A stretch of DNA of 64,000 nucleotides from assembly GCF_011386835.1 (NCBI RefSeq), contig NC_088796.1, positions 27,917,011 through 27,981,010 of the forward strand. Reading direction: 5' to 3'. Shown one piece after another: positions 1 through 12,068 of this stretch. The stretch comes from Chrysemys picta bellii. Taxonomy: Eukaryota; Chordata; Testudines; Emydidae. The notes beneath the pieces were generated by a model. The model did not search any database. It was not told the DNA's origin and saw nothing but the letters and a program-made list of their open reading frames with translations. Both the position numbers and the translations under genes were made by a program. The number at the start of each line of letters is the position of its first letter. Position 1 is the stretch's first letter.

Positions 1-63
1 CTCAATTCTTTGTGGGCCTGATTCATGATTTTGAAGTGCTTGGGATTGACAGTAGTGAAATAG

Positions 64-186
64 AGAGACAAGGTGGGTGAGGTAATCTCTCTTATTGGAC
101 AGAAGTTGGTCCAATAAAAGATATTACATCCTCCACCTTATCTCTCTAGTATGCTGGGACTGACACGGCTACAACACTGTATACAA
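64..186 (+). mobile_element. Penelope-like element 3'-end fragment with 11-bp TSD
   Basis: This short insertion is flanked by a perfect 11-bp direct repeat, TAGTGAAATAG, at 53-63 and 187-197. Its interior is a hairpin: GAGAGACAAGGTGGGTGAGG near the left end pairs imperfectly with CCTCCACCTTATCTCTC on the right. It ends in a GACACGGCTACAAC-type terminus, which I recognise as the 3' end of reptile Penelope-like elements. A second member of the same subfamily lies at 6086-6260. It has no coding capacity and is the extreme 5'-truncated form of the element. Confidence 0.8.
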
Positions 187-197
187 TAGTGAAATAG

Positions 198-2187
198 GCA
201 ACCTTAACTCAGTCTTTGGTGAGAAATAGAGTCCTCTGGATCAACTAAAATAGTCAAATTCCCAAGCTCTTAATGTGTCCTGGCTCACCTTGATTAAAAT
301 GCAAGAGAAGAGTACTTTCTCCTTGTTTTTAAGGGCCCCAAGCTACTTCCTCTTCCTGATAACTGGCCCACCCTAATGAGCCCTGCTGGGAAGCCTCTTT
401 TTATAGCCAGTGGGCATAGCAGCATCTCAGTGGTGGAGCTGGCCGTCTGCCTGGTTACCTTTGAAGTCAGTTAAACCCATGAGTGCCTGGTATGTGAGGT
501 ATGGACAGGCCACAGGCGATATACTGATTTTAAACCAGCATAAGTGAGATTTTAATCTGCCAACCATGTTTCTTCAAACTTAAGAACTGTCTTGTTGAAA
601 AAAATTCATAGGAATTAAACCGCGAAGATTAAGGAGGCACAATACAATGTCAAAACACTTTCCTCCCATTTTAAACAAGACTATTCATGCAAGTAGGAGA
701 AAATTAGTAATGCATCTCACATGTTTAATTCGGCTCCCAGGCAAAAATTCTATTAAACATACAAACTTTGCTTCTCTTAGTTGACTTTTTAATATTTTCC
801 TCTCTATATTATCTCGAAAGCAGTAACTTCCCAGCATAGGGCACTGGGCTTGGAGATGCTTGGCTTTCCTATGAAGAAAGGGGTCTGCACCTCTGAGCTT
901 CTCTGCAAGACCTTGAAAATGTATTGTTAAAAGGCTAGCAAACTAGCTGCTGCTCCCCATGAACAGAGGGTTTATTTTCAGCAGCCTTGTCAAGTTGGGA
1001 ATTGTAACTACTGAAGTAGCAGTAAGTTTTCAGATCTTGTTCCAAAGACATGTAAATGAAGAAATGCCAGTTGTGACACATGCCTTACCATCCTGCTAAA
1101 TATGATTGCCATCTTACTGGAGGCTACAGGACCAAGGAAGGGTTATGCTCCTTGTAAACAGATCATAAACAGGCACTTACAATGAAGAGCAATAAAATAG
1201 AATAGTTTGTTTTTCTAATGTATTCTTTCTAAATATATAGGTACTCCGGAGGTCTCTTCAATGTATATTATGGGTGTATAGAAAATTCCTTCAGTAAGTT
1301 GCTTAGGTTTTTTTATTCTATATAAGGTGATTTAAAGAGTTTTATCTGTCATGCCCGGTAATGGATGGCAGCTGAAATAGGGCTGGTATTAGCCATAAGT
1401 AGTAGGGATTACAATTCAGTATCAACACAGAGCCTAAAAGGCTTTACAGTAGACTCGTTCATTTTTCATACATCTATTTAGGTTGGCATCACATTGTTTT
1501 CATTAGCCACTTTGTAAGTGTCCATTCTTAATAGAGAGTCTGTCCACTGAATTGAAAATTATCAAAGGATATGAAAAGAAAATTAATATTTTAAATATTT
1601 GTTTCACACAGTATAAAATGCTGGAAACTTTCTTGAGGCCGGGATATGTTTGCAATATCTCCTGAATCACCCTTCAGCCCAAGCATTCTTTCCACACAGA
1701 AACCCTCTCTGAAACCTGTCTGTAAAGTTATTAAAAAGATCACTGCAGTATTATTGCTATTATTATTACTCTTTTATGGAAGCTATTCTATATCAAACAC
1801 ATTGATGTTCCTAAAATCTGTTTAGTTGCATGACTTTACCATCTATTCTGCATAGATCCATGGTCTATGGTAGTATAGACTCTCTCCTAGCCTGCCTTCT
1901 ATATTGTATAGTTTTCTGTGATTACCTTTGTCAATAATGCATGAAATCTTCAGGAGATAATTAGCCAGAGAACTACTGAAATCCTAGGTCTGAGAAACTG
2001 AGTATCTCCTGTAAACAGATATTTGGCAAGTAGACTTGTATGCTCAGAGATTCTAGTTTCCATTAAGTTTTTAACTCGAGTGACATAGTATAATTAAAAG
2101 GAAAACATCAAAGTTGGGGATACAAATCTTTAATTATAACTAAACTTGTTTTCCTTTATACGGCTAAACTTCTGAATTTGCTTAGGT
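198..2187. other. AT-rich non-coding stretch, no feature assigned
   Basis: No sustained open frame, repeat terminus or RNA-like fold stands out. The sequence is AT-rich with short homopolymer runs, as in intergenic or intronic vertebrate DNA. Confidence 0.5.
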
Positions 2188-2317
2188 CAGAGTTTTCAAC
2201 CTTTTTTCATTTGTGGACTCCTAAAAAATTTTGAATGGAGGTGTAGACTCCTTTGGAAATCTTAGGCATAGTCTCCAGACCCCCTGGGGTCCATGGACAA
2301 CAGGTTGAAAACCACTG
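2188..2317. mobile_element. Small hAT-like MITE (130 bp)
   Basis: The left end CAGAGTTTTCAACC and the reverse complement of the right end (CAGTGGTTTTCAACCT) form a terminal inverted repeat beginning with CAG, typical of hAT MITEs. The flanks GCTTAGGT and CGCTAGGT agree at 6 of 8 positions and probably represent a decayed 8-bp TSD. The interior is non-coding. Confidence 0.65.
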
Positions 2318-2539
2318 CGCTAGGTGTTTAAAAAATCCTATCGCATGTATGACTTATTCTAGGGTCTAATAAAAACAAAATTGTAAATATGTGCTATGAG
2401 TGATCAAGAATGTGGTCTAATATGTCATATTAAGATTGGGTCTTGTTTGTATGGTTAGACTTCCAGATTGCCCTAGGTATTTCCTCTTGTGGAAAAGCAG
2501 GAGTTCCCAGAACAGCAAGCACCTTCTTTCTGCAGGTAC

Positions 2540-2931
2540 TTAACATAAGAACATAAGAGCTGTCATACCAGGTCAGACCATGATCCATCTTGCCTAAATA
2601 TCTAGTCTCTGGCAGTGGCCCATACCAGAGCTTAAGGGGGAGTGTACAAAGAAGGGCAATTATGGAATGATCCACACCGGCCTTCCACTCCCTCCTTCTG
2701 GTAGCCAGAGGTCTAGTGTTGCCCCGAGCATGGGGTGGCATTCCTGACCATCTTGGCTTATAGCCACTGATGGATTTGTCCTCCATGAACTTATCCAGTT
2801 CTTGTTTTGAATCAAGTTATACTTTTGGACATCATAGCATTGCATGACAATGAGTTCCATAGGTTAGTTGTGCACTGTGTGAAAAAGTACTTCCTCTTAT
2901 TTATATTAAACTTGCTACCTATTAATTTCAT
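2540..2931 (-). mobile_element. Old CR1 LINE, 3' portion (minus strand)
   Basis: Read on the minus strand, this ends in the CR1-type tail: 'ctctggtatgggccactgcc' followed by 'ggtctgacctggtatgacag' and 'cttatgttcttatg'. It covers the end of the RT coding region and the 3' UTR and is heavily mutated. It directly abuts the LTR fragment at 2935, so one probably truncated or inserted into the other. Confidence 0.75.
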
Positions 2932-2934
2932 GGG

Positions 2935-3232
2935 GCTAGATGAAGACTGGCAGTCAGTCACTGAGGCAAGGTGGGCTTAGGGGGATTGGAGGTTCCCCAG
3001 GGAGAGGAGGACCCCTGAGTGTGAGGTACTGCTAGGGGGCAGTGCCCGAGTGAAAGGGGCATTTCGGGCCGTGAGGGATGTGGATCTGAACTAAAGTGTG
3101 GTGGAGAAAAGGAAGAAGCAGGCGGCAGCAAGGGAGACACTGGCTAGCAGGAGGCGCGCCGAAGCTGGAAGAGCTAATTCCCAGACCAACCAACAGGAGG
3201 TGCCGTGCTGATGAGTGCTCCGCCTTGTTACA
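2935..3232 (+). mobile_element. 5'-truncated LTR fragment related to the 46.3-kb solo LTR
   Basis: Its left part (GACTGGCAGT, then CACTGAGGCAAGGTG) parallels 46699-46732, and it shares the block GAGCTAATTCCC followed by an 'accaacaggaggtgccg' motif near the right end. It terminates in TTGTTACA. It therefore looks like the right-hand part of a diverged LTR of the 46261-46943 type. The left portion and the left target-site copy are missing. Confidence 0.6.
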
Positions 3233-6085
3233 TATAGACATAATGCCTTCCTTTACTCCACACAGATACTGGAGCCTTCCTCCTCTCCAGTTGTATTCCA
3301 CTGACTCTCAACAACTGTAATGTATCCCTAAAATGTATTTCTTCAATGAAGCTTCCACATAAATGTATACCTCTAACTTGGTTCTAAAAGCTTAAACCAG
3401 ACCCTTCTAATAAACATGGGATTAGTTCAAATCTGGTTAATACAATTGCTCTTTTACCAGAAGACTAATGTAAGAAAAATGTGCTATAGTGTGTGCTGTT
3501 TAAATGGCATATCCATTAGCATGCTTGCCAAAGCAAAAGCTATTTCACAGCCAGCACTCAGCCCAGACCAAGCTGGTGGCCTGAATTTACTTGAGGCAGA
3601 AAAACATCTTCAAGATGATGTTTGATTGGCTTTTAGGAGCACAAGTGGATGCTGTATGTTTACATCATGATAATATATGCAAAAAAAAAGATGTGAAGCT
3701 GGCAGGGGTTGTGCTTCATTCTCTGTTACAGTACGTTTTAGTGAATGGGAAAGGTGCTTGGACATCTTCCACTAGGAAAATAACTAGCTCTAAATGTGGC
3801 TACTTGAAAGTGGGATGCTACAACATTTTAAAGTGCAAATGACTTTGAGTGTGTTCAGGAACACTTCTTGCTTTCATTGCTACGTCAATGTTTAAGAAAG
3901 GAAAATCTCAAGAAAATGGAAATTGCTCAGTGTATAAAGTTACTCCTTTTCAGTTTCAGCATACAAAGACAGCTACCGTTATAGTAGCCTATGCATTTCC
4001 ATTCTAAAAGGGCTTCTTTAGATTGCTTATAATCTTAAACTTTCACCTTTTGGGGTGAATTTTCTAGGCTTGGTCTATGCCCAAAGTTTTATTATGGTAG
4101 TGCCTAAGGATCATCCAAGTACAAGCCCTTATAGGCACTCCACAAATATGGAAAATAAACAGTTCCTGAGTAAAGATAACTTCTGTAGGGTGTGATCAAA
4201 ATGTTCATCTGGTTTTGAGGTGAAGGTAGTGGTGCATACATTTTGATCTTACCAACTTTTGTCTATTATTAAGTTCTAGCCCTATAAAGGAAGGACAGTT
4301 GAAATTTGCAGTGGTCTAACTTACCAGCAGGGACTTATGCCTGTCTTATGAAAATCTGTTTAGATTTATCTGGAGAGTTTATAAACATTGTGTATGTACA
4401 CTAATATTTTTACTAACATTTAGTCACAAATTTTCACCAAAAATGTAACTTTTAAAAAAAGAACATTCAGAATTCTTCTTCTATTTTCCAGCCCGCTTTA
4501 CTAATGTTTAAAAATAACCATCTCCCATTGTTCTGCTGGCACTGCGCATACATATTTGTGTGTAAGCAGAGTGGAACCTTCAGTGCTGGAGACTGTATAC
4601 GTAATATGTAAAGCTGAATGTTAAAGGAAACAGGGCTTGTCCATGTAACACCAGAACGGGGCAGACTCTGGGGTAGAAGGTCAGGGAGAATGAGAGGTAG
4701 ACTGACTAAGGTCAGGAGAGTTTGGGGAGCTGCCAGGGAGATTATGAGACAGTGAAGAAAGTGTATGACAGGGTGGGATGCCATGACATTTTTAGTCAGG
4801 CATACAATTCAAAATGCATGCACAATGGCATCTTCCATGCAACGTGACCTCGAACATATGGTGCATGCGAGGTCACGCTTGTGAGGAGGCTTTCTTGTTC
4901 TACACAATGGTGTCTTCCAGGAGCATTCAAGAGCCAGATGGAATTGTCCTGGGGGCACAGCCAGTCCAGGGTATGCAATGCATGCCCTACATACATAGAC
5001 AGCACACCACTGGTGACAGGGTGGGAGAGTTGGCGGCAAAGGACTATGGCAGTTTGGATTATTAATTTAGAACCACCATCTGGATTTCTATTAAATATAA
5101 AAACAGTTCTCTTGATTAAACTTTTAACTTATTTTTCTTTTTAATATAAACCTCACAATAGACAACAAAAATGAAAATTATAAACTTAACACTGTGATGT
5201 ATGTTATAGATAGTAATTTTAACATATATGCAAAAACCATTTTGAACATCCTTAATATTAAACTATAAAATCAAATGAATACTTTAGAACTAATGGAGGA
5301 CTATAGAGGCAGGCAGGGGAAGTGTAAAAGTGATGTGTGGGAGGGAGAGAAGTGGGGAAAGAATGAACAGGGAAGAGGAAGGGAAAGGGGGAAGGAGGTC
5401 TGGACTCACCACTGAACATGTGGGTTTTCTTTAGTCAAACATTTCTCAAAATGGAGCCCAGATTTCTTCAAACCGATGTTGTTGACCCCTGTGACAGAAA
5501 ATGACCCTTTCTTTGGCCACTAGATCGGAGGGATCCATACCATAGTTCTGCTCTGTGCATTCATCTACTTTTCCACATCTGTAAAGTCACTTGCTTCCGG
5601 ATCATGGCGCTCTCAGAAACAATGAACACTATCATATAACAATGAACACAATGAAAGACATAGCTATGCAGAGAAATATCCTAATATCTAGTATTTAACT
5701 CCTTTTTGATTGATAAAGCACAAAATCATTTTAATTCTAGTGTCAGAGTCTTAACACAAATGTTTAACTGAAGGACACGCTCACAATATGTGAAGAGGTG
5801 TGCCCTCATCTTTATCAGAGCACCAGCATGTGGCCAAAGGAAGGACTTTAATCATATGTAGCTTTTGCAGTATCCAGTCGTTCTAAAGTTTTTGTTGAAT
5901 TAAACATAAATCTATAGAAGCCTGGTTTGCATTGCATAATACAATTGACTATTGGGGAACCTATAAAGGATGCTTCAATTCTTTATCCCAGGTTTTAGTA
6001 ATATCTTCAGGACATTGGTTGTACGTGGATAACATGGATCTGGGGAGTTTATGGAGCATCTCTGCTACAAGATATACATCAGGGG
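3233..6085. other. Unassigned non-coding stretch
   Basis: I see no gene or recognisable transposon terminus. A G/A-rich purine tract lies at about 5290-5400 (runs of gggagggagagaag and gggaagaggaaggg type) on the plus strand. Short open frames here have no recognisable domain. Confidence 0.5.
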
Positions 6086-6260
6086 TGGGAGAGGTAATGT
6101 CTTTTGTTGGATGAACATCTGTTGGTGAGAGAGACAAGCTTTTGAGCTACTCAGAGCTCTTCCTCAGACTGTGTAAGCTCAAAAGATTGTCTTTCTCACC
6201 AACAGAAGTTAGTCCAATAAAAGATATTACCTCATCCACCTTGTCTCTCTAATATCCTGG
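6086..6260 (+). mobile_element. Penelope-like element 3'-end fragment with internal inverted repeat
   Basis: Two arms face each other: GGTAATGTCTTTTGTTGGAT with TTGGTGAGAGAGACAAGCTT on the left, and their inverse with TCTCACCAACAGAAG and CAATAAAAGATATTACC on the right. The last part (CCACCTTGTCTCTCTAATAT, then CCTGG) matches the 64-186 element. It stops before the ACGGCTACAAC terminus, so the 3' end is truncated as well. No TSD is visible. Confidence 0.7.
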
Positions 6261-7770
6261 TACTTTACGTGATTTCATGAATTTCAGGATGTTGGCAAAC
6301 TCTAAAGTTAATGGGGCATCTAAACTCTCCTGCTCGGTGGCAGAGTTGGACCATATGTATTTAAACAAAGTTTCCAGAGCCTCCTGTGAAGTGGCTCACC
6401 ACTGCTGCTGAGCCCCTAGGTGGTACCAACATATTTCAAAGTGTGCTAGATGGGGGCGGGGGGAATCCTGGTAGTTTGCCTCAGTCTGCCACGTTCTGCA
6501 CCTCCCTGATGTTTCCTTGTGCAGAAACACTTCTAATGGGCTCCAAATTTTATAAAATTTGATTACAAAATTTAAATTGTAGGTTAAATTAAAAGTCAGG
6601 CAGAGTTTATAGTACATTTTGTAATGGTCATTTATATTTGAATGGAGTAAGAGTGAAAGGATTTGAAGTATGAAAAGAAGGTGTCCTGTAAACAAAGCAT
6701 GTAAAGCCATAAGGGTAGCAACTGATGGGTTTGCGTAACTGATACTAACAATTGGAGCTACTATCACATGAGGTAAAATGCGGCTCACCTTATTCATGTC
6801 AATTGTCACAATTGTTAGGATTTGGCCTCTTGCTTTGGTACCTACTTCAGCCTGAATGCAGTAAGGAGCTGGTACTGGGCCTGACTATGCGACCTAGGTC
6901 CCCTCTGTTGCAGTGTCCTCCGCCTTCCTCAGATGCTGCCCAGGGTAAGTGCAGTGAGGGTAGAGGGAGGGGCAGTTCTGTTTGGTGTGGATTGGGCAGG
7001 CAGGAGAAGCTAGATGAGAGGCAGGCACAGTCCCCTTCAACAGGCTCCATGGAGATTCTGTTGGGCATGTAATATACCCTGAGGCTTTATTATATTTGTA
7101 GGACCACCTCTGTCCTTTAATGAAAGCCTGGGGTCCATTGCAACATTCCTAGCAGCACTGGATATGTGCATGTTACTATGGAGTCATTTGGGCACTGTTA
7201 GGGACCTGGAGACATGGGGGACCTTCATGAATGGCCCTGCCACCGGCTGATCCCCAAGATCACAGGGCATTCTTGGGGAGCCTCAAAAGGGAGCAATCAG
7301 GCCTACTGTATCTATTGTACTTTAAACAGTGCTAGATCTTAGTTTTCTCAATGTCAAGCTGAAGTTAGCATCTGAACAAGGAGCTACATGGATGAAGCTA
7401 GTCTAAAGCTGACTCAAGGCAAGAATGAGACGACTGCTAAGTAGCAGAAAGTGCTGTAAAGAACTTAACTCCTCTATAACTGCTCCAACAATTGAGGGGT
7501 TGTGAGCTAAAGTTCCATTAGTCCAAACCTTTGGGAGATTATGGACTCCTAAATCCTACGCTATGCCCAAATAGTTATGACAGCCAAACATGTGCACTTC
7601 CATCAGCAACTGACCAGAAGTCAGCATCCCATCTCATACAAGTGTGGCCATGGTAATCCACACAATATGACCATCAAGTTGAAACAATGAAACTCATCAA
7701 ATCTAGAAATCAAGCCATTCATGCATAACAGAACAGCTCATTTGGTTAGCAGCATGCCTTGCTGTGAAAA
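6261..7770. other. Unassigned non-coding stretch
   Basis: No recognisable domain or repeat boundary was found. Open frames at 6396-6809 (minus) and 6752-7072 (plus) are compositional and carry no motif I recognise. Confidence 0.45.
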
Positions 7771-7771
7771 T

Positions 7772-7940
7772 CTCATGCTGAGATTGCTTCTCTGTCCTGG
7801 CTCCCTGTTTAATAGAATGCAGTTCAAGGTCTCTTTCCTGATATCCTAAACCCTCCATAGGATTGTCCCTCGCTACCTAAGAGAGAACACCTTTCCTTCA
7901 GGACCATGATCTCCCATGACTGCTACATGCCATTGATATA
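7772..7940 (+). mobile_element. Possible LINE (L2/CR1-type) RT C-terminal remnant
   Basis: The word order (cctggctccctgttt, then gttcaaggtctctttcctga, then ggattgtccctcgctaccta) resembles the end of the RT domain of L2-type LINEs, which encodes a LxWLPV...FKV-like stretch. The frames are broken. The call rests on weak similarity only. Confidence 0.35.
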
Positions 7941-8329
7941 AAGTAGGTGTAAAGTCAATAAACTACTGCAAAACCAAACAAAATAATTTTGTAGACAATA
8001 ACTACAAATTGTAATTAGGCTATAAATCCGATGTTCTTAGCAAAATGTTCTTAAAGTTGGCATGCTTAATTAAAAATTCAGAACAATGTGGTCTGTACAG
8101 TGTGGTACATGTTTGGTTTAAGTTGAATAATGTTATAGGGGGTTTTACAATAACCTTTTGAAATGGCAATAAATATCTTTGAAGGATATACATATATAAA
8201 TATCAGCTGTGCGTCAACTCTGGAAAACTAAATGTACAAAAGGAATTAAAAAAACTTGCAGAATAGCATCTCTGTAGCTGTTTGCTGTAAAATCACACAT
8301 TCCACACTGAATGGGACTTTCCTTCACAT

Positions 8330-8690
8330 CAAGAAGGATGTTGATAAATTGGAAAGGGTTCAGGGAAGAGCCATGAGAAAGGATTAGAAAACATGCCGTA
8401 GAGTAATAGACGCAAGGAGCTCAAAATATTTAGCTTAATAAAGAGAAGGTTAAGTGGTGACTCAATTAGTCTATAAGTACCTACATGGAGAACAAATATT
8501 TAATGATAGGCTCTTCAACTTAACCAGTAACCAGAAGTCTTAATCACTGACAATTTTTAAATCAAGATTAGATGTTTTTCTAAAAGATATGCTCTAGGAA
8601 TTATTTTGGTGAAGTTCTATGGTCCATGCTATACAGGAGGTCAGACTAGCTCACAACTGTCCCTTCTGGGCTTAGAATCTATGAAATGAA
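8330..8690 (+). mobile_element. Old CR1 LINE 3' end
   Basis: The order 'aaattggaaagggttcaggg', 'tatacaggaggtcagacta', 'tcccttctgggcttagaat' and 'ctatga' is the 3' end of an older CR1 subfamily. It is much more diverged than the CR1 copies at 37-43 kb, with many stops and indels. Confidence 0.8.
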
Positions 8691-8884
8691 TGTAATTAAG
8701 TTCCAGGGGTAAGCAGGACACCCCAAGCACACTGTGCAGAATTTTTGTATTCCACTCATTGCATTGGAGTGATACATACAGCATGTGCTGATAAAACATC
8801 TTTGTTTGTCCTGCTAATCGTCAATAAATAGTTCCTTCTCCATGCCCTTGTGGGATCTAGTGTTTAAATGCTTGTGTAGTCATG

Positions 8885-9073
8885 GCAGCGTAAAAAAACC
8901 ACACCTCCACAAGAGGCGTAGCTACCAGCTCTGGAAGTGCGGCTCCCAGCGCTGGTGCACTGTCTACACTGGCACTTTACAATGCTGAAACTTGCTGCAC
9001 TCAGGGGAGGTGTTTTTTCATGCCGCTGAGCGAGAAAGTTGCAGCGCTGTAAAGTGCCAGTGTAGACAAGCCC
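8885..9073. mobile_element. MITE with CTACAC-type terminus and internal palindrome
   Basis: The sequence TGTCTACACTGGCACTTTAC near 8969 pairs with GTAAAGTGCCAGTGTAGACA at the right end, giving an imperfect hairpin of about 110 bp. The TGTCTACACT terminus is typical of Harbinger-like reptile MITEs. The left terminus is missing or replaced, so no TSD can be assigned. Confidence 0.65.
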
Positions 9074-12060
9074 CAGAAAGGAGAGGTGGAAGTAAGCAAC
9101 CTATATTCTAACTTGTAATGTTTTATATTGATATTTCAAATCACCAAAGGAATTTCTTTCACCAATTGGCCATATGCATTGCTTCACTATGTCTTTTATC
9201 ATATTTCACCATGAAATATTGTGTAATGCTATCCAAAACAGGCAGGAGGAGTTTGCAAAGGTCAATGAAGTACTAAATTGCAGCACTTTTTGGCTTATGT
9301 TGGAAGGGTGTTCCTGCTGGGGGAGTTCATGCCACATTGTTTTGACTGATTCACACTAATGTGAAAAATCTGTTCGAATTGTGGTGCCTGCTTTCTTACT
9401 GCCTAGCCTGACTTCCTAGCAGCTTGCTAAAAATAGGAGGACTTAGCTTTATTTATGGAAATACAAATTGCCTTGATGGCGGGAAATCTTTCAGGATTTG
9501 TATTGTTACTTGTAACAGATTATTTAACTAGTGTTTCCATCATAGCATAAACCAAAAGGAGACTCTGACTTCTATTTTATCTGAAGAAATAAATGGAAAA
9601 TAATTGGTGATACCGTCTAAAACTACGTCAAGCTGTTTTCTAGAGGTCGAGGCCAAAACTGTTGAACTCAGGACTCAATGAGGCCAGTTTTCATGCTTGG
9701 GCACCTCAGTCAGTATTTAGGAGTCTATATTGTTAATTAGAGGCCTATACTGTTTCTCCTAGGGTTGCTGGAAATTAGCAAGCTTAAATATCATGTAAAG
9801 TCTGTTGTTGTTGTGTATGTCTCTTTGGGAAGCATTTGAGTAGTTAAGAGAAAGAGGGAAACCCTTATTTGGGGGTAGGAAATGGGAGTTTCCTTGTGAG
9901 TTTGACTTTAAACATCAACCTCCAAGCAAAATAGGAAGGAATTGGTTCACTGACAGTTCCTATGCCAAACTCTACAGGGGTGTAGTTAACAATGGTGCTT
10001 GCAACTAGAACCCTGAAAACATAGCTCAGCCATAGAAAATACCCACACACACAAAAATGCAGTTAAGTGACAGATGTTTTTCAATGCCATTTTTATGCAG
10101 TTCCTCCCTACTACCATGCGACTGTTATCAAGTTTCACACAGGATATCTCTTTTGAAATATAGTGGCATAGTTTACTTTGTATGAAACCTCATACTCACT
10201 ATATGCACATGCTGAGAAAATAGGCATTAAAAGCAACCTTTTGACTTTTCAGACCAGTTCTTCCACTGTATCTTAACAAACTAATAAATTATTGTTTAGT
10301 GGGCAATTGTTTTTGTTTTTGTTTTTTTGTGTCTCAAACAATGACCTCTAGAACCACTCTATATAAATTACAAATTAGGAACAGAGCTTTCAAACCTAAT
10401 CCTCCGCTGTGCCCTATTTTATACCTTCTGATGATAAGATAAGAGAAAACGATTTCAGGCCAGTGTAAGCACAGCGAAGATGTCTGTGAGCAGTTTAATT
10501 CAGCAGTAGCTCGTTGTGCTGCTTTGTGAAATAGTTAGGTTCATTTTATGGTAAGATGAGTAAGGATGTGCTTGCGAGGGGAACTGATCCTGGATGAGCC
10601 CCCAAAATGTAACCCTTCTCCGAGCTGGAGTTGGGAGCAACAAGGACCGGGTTCAATATCTAGGGGTTCCTTGTCAACAATACAACACAAAACCATCTTG
10701 AGCCCCCACCCAGTAACCTGGGACAATTACATACCACCCCTGGGCGCCTCTCAGGGGCCATACTACCCCTCTTGCAAGCACAGAATCTGAGTGTAGGAAA
10801 AACTTCTAATGAAAGGAGGGAAGTAACCCGGCATTCGTTTGGGGAAACGCCACAAACATAAACATAAAACCATGAGCAAAAGACCCACCCCAGAGTACAC
10901 TGGGCAATCTCCTTAAAATTCATACGAGAGTGAAGCTGGAGGGGTTGGTACATGTCACCAGAACGCTAAGGTAGGGCACAGGCATGCTGAAGATATCAAG
11001 TGACATATGCAGCATAAGATCCCAGACACTGGTAGATAGATAAGACCGTAAGTACACAGTTTTATCATAGCAGTTGCTGATAGCTATCACTATACATAAG
11101 ACTGCAAAATACATAACTTTCTGAAATGTTCTCATTTGGGCTGGATTTTTCCATGCTTGGTCTCTGCATTCCTTTATGAAGTTTCTTTTTTTTTTTTTTT
11201 TGGATACAATTTTTGAGCTGCTATGAGACCGAATGCAACACCTCTGGGAGCATGAGGAGAATACACAAAGCAGAATCCACTGAAGTTTCAGGATGTAGTG
11301 TGCACTACCTTAGGTTCCCAATACCACTTCAGATCCACTGACTGGTTCTGAGTGGCACCAGGCCATTGCCCTTCCATGCCTGTGCTTGGTAATTGATGGT
11401 GTTGAATGCTGCAGAAAGGGATGAGTGTGGTGTATTTTCCTGTTCTATAGACCGGAGGAGGCTATCCACCAGAGCAACAAGAGCAGTCTCAGTATAATGC
11501 TGTGTCCTGAAGTCTGGTTGTATCCAGGATAATAGCAGCTGAAAGTTGGTATCAGAGACTGTTTTATGCTGGCTTCCCAATATGCTTGCTCATAAAAGAG
11601 AAGTTACATGCTTGGGCGGGAATTTGTGGGGGTTTTACTGTCAAGTGAAGGCTTCTTCTTTAAGTTCCTGTTCATTAATACTACTTTTATACTTTTCAAT
11701 GACTGCAGAATGTCTTCTCTACTTGGAGCCAAAAGAGAAGGGAATAGAAAAATATAACTTTTGAACACAGTAGCTTTTTGAATAGGCTGATTGTTAATTA
11801 TATTTATGATTATTTTATTTTATTATATTATGTGATTAATTTCTTCATACCGCATATGTTTCATCTTGTAGTCTAAATATGTTGCTATGTCCACACATCA
11901 CGACAGAACTGCTTCCGTAGCTTAGAATTACTTTTATATTTATACCATTGTTATACATTGACAAGTTGCTGGGTGTCACAGTGGCATTTCATTTTATTTT
12001 ACAGACAGTCATCCCCAGTGGGAATGAACTTAAAGGAGCCATTGGAAGAGAAAAAACATG
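9074..12060. other. Mostly unassigned; possible repeat at 10,566-10,930
   Basis: No host gene is visible. Between about 10566 and 10930 the composition shifts: it is richer in C and CpG and includes 'gcccccacccagtaacctgg' and 'cccggcattcgtttgggg'. This resembles part of an LTR-type repeat on the minus strand, but I found neither ends nor a TSD. A 19-base T run sits near 11190. Confidence 0.4.
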
Positions 12061-12068
12061 AATGTATT

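Noticed and set aside
6396..6809. 137-residue minus-strand frame with hydrophobic stretches
   Set aside because: No motif, no flanking splice structure and AT-rich composition. Hydrophobic residues follow from T-rich codons.
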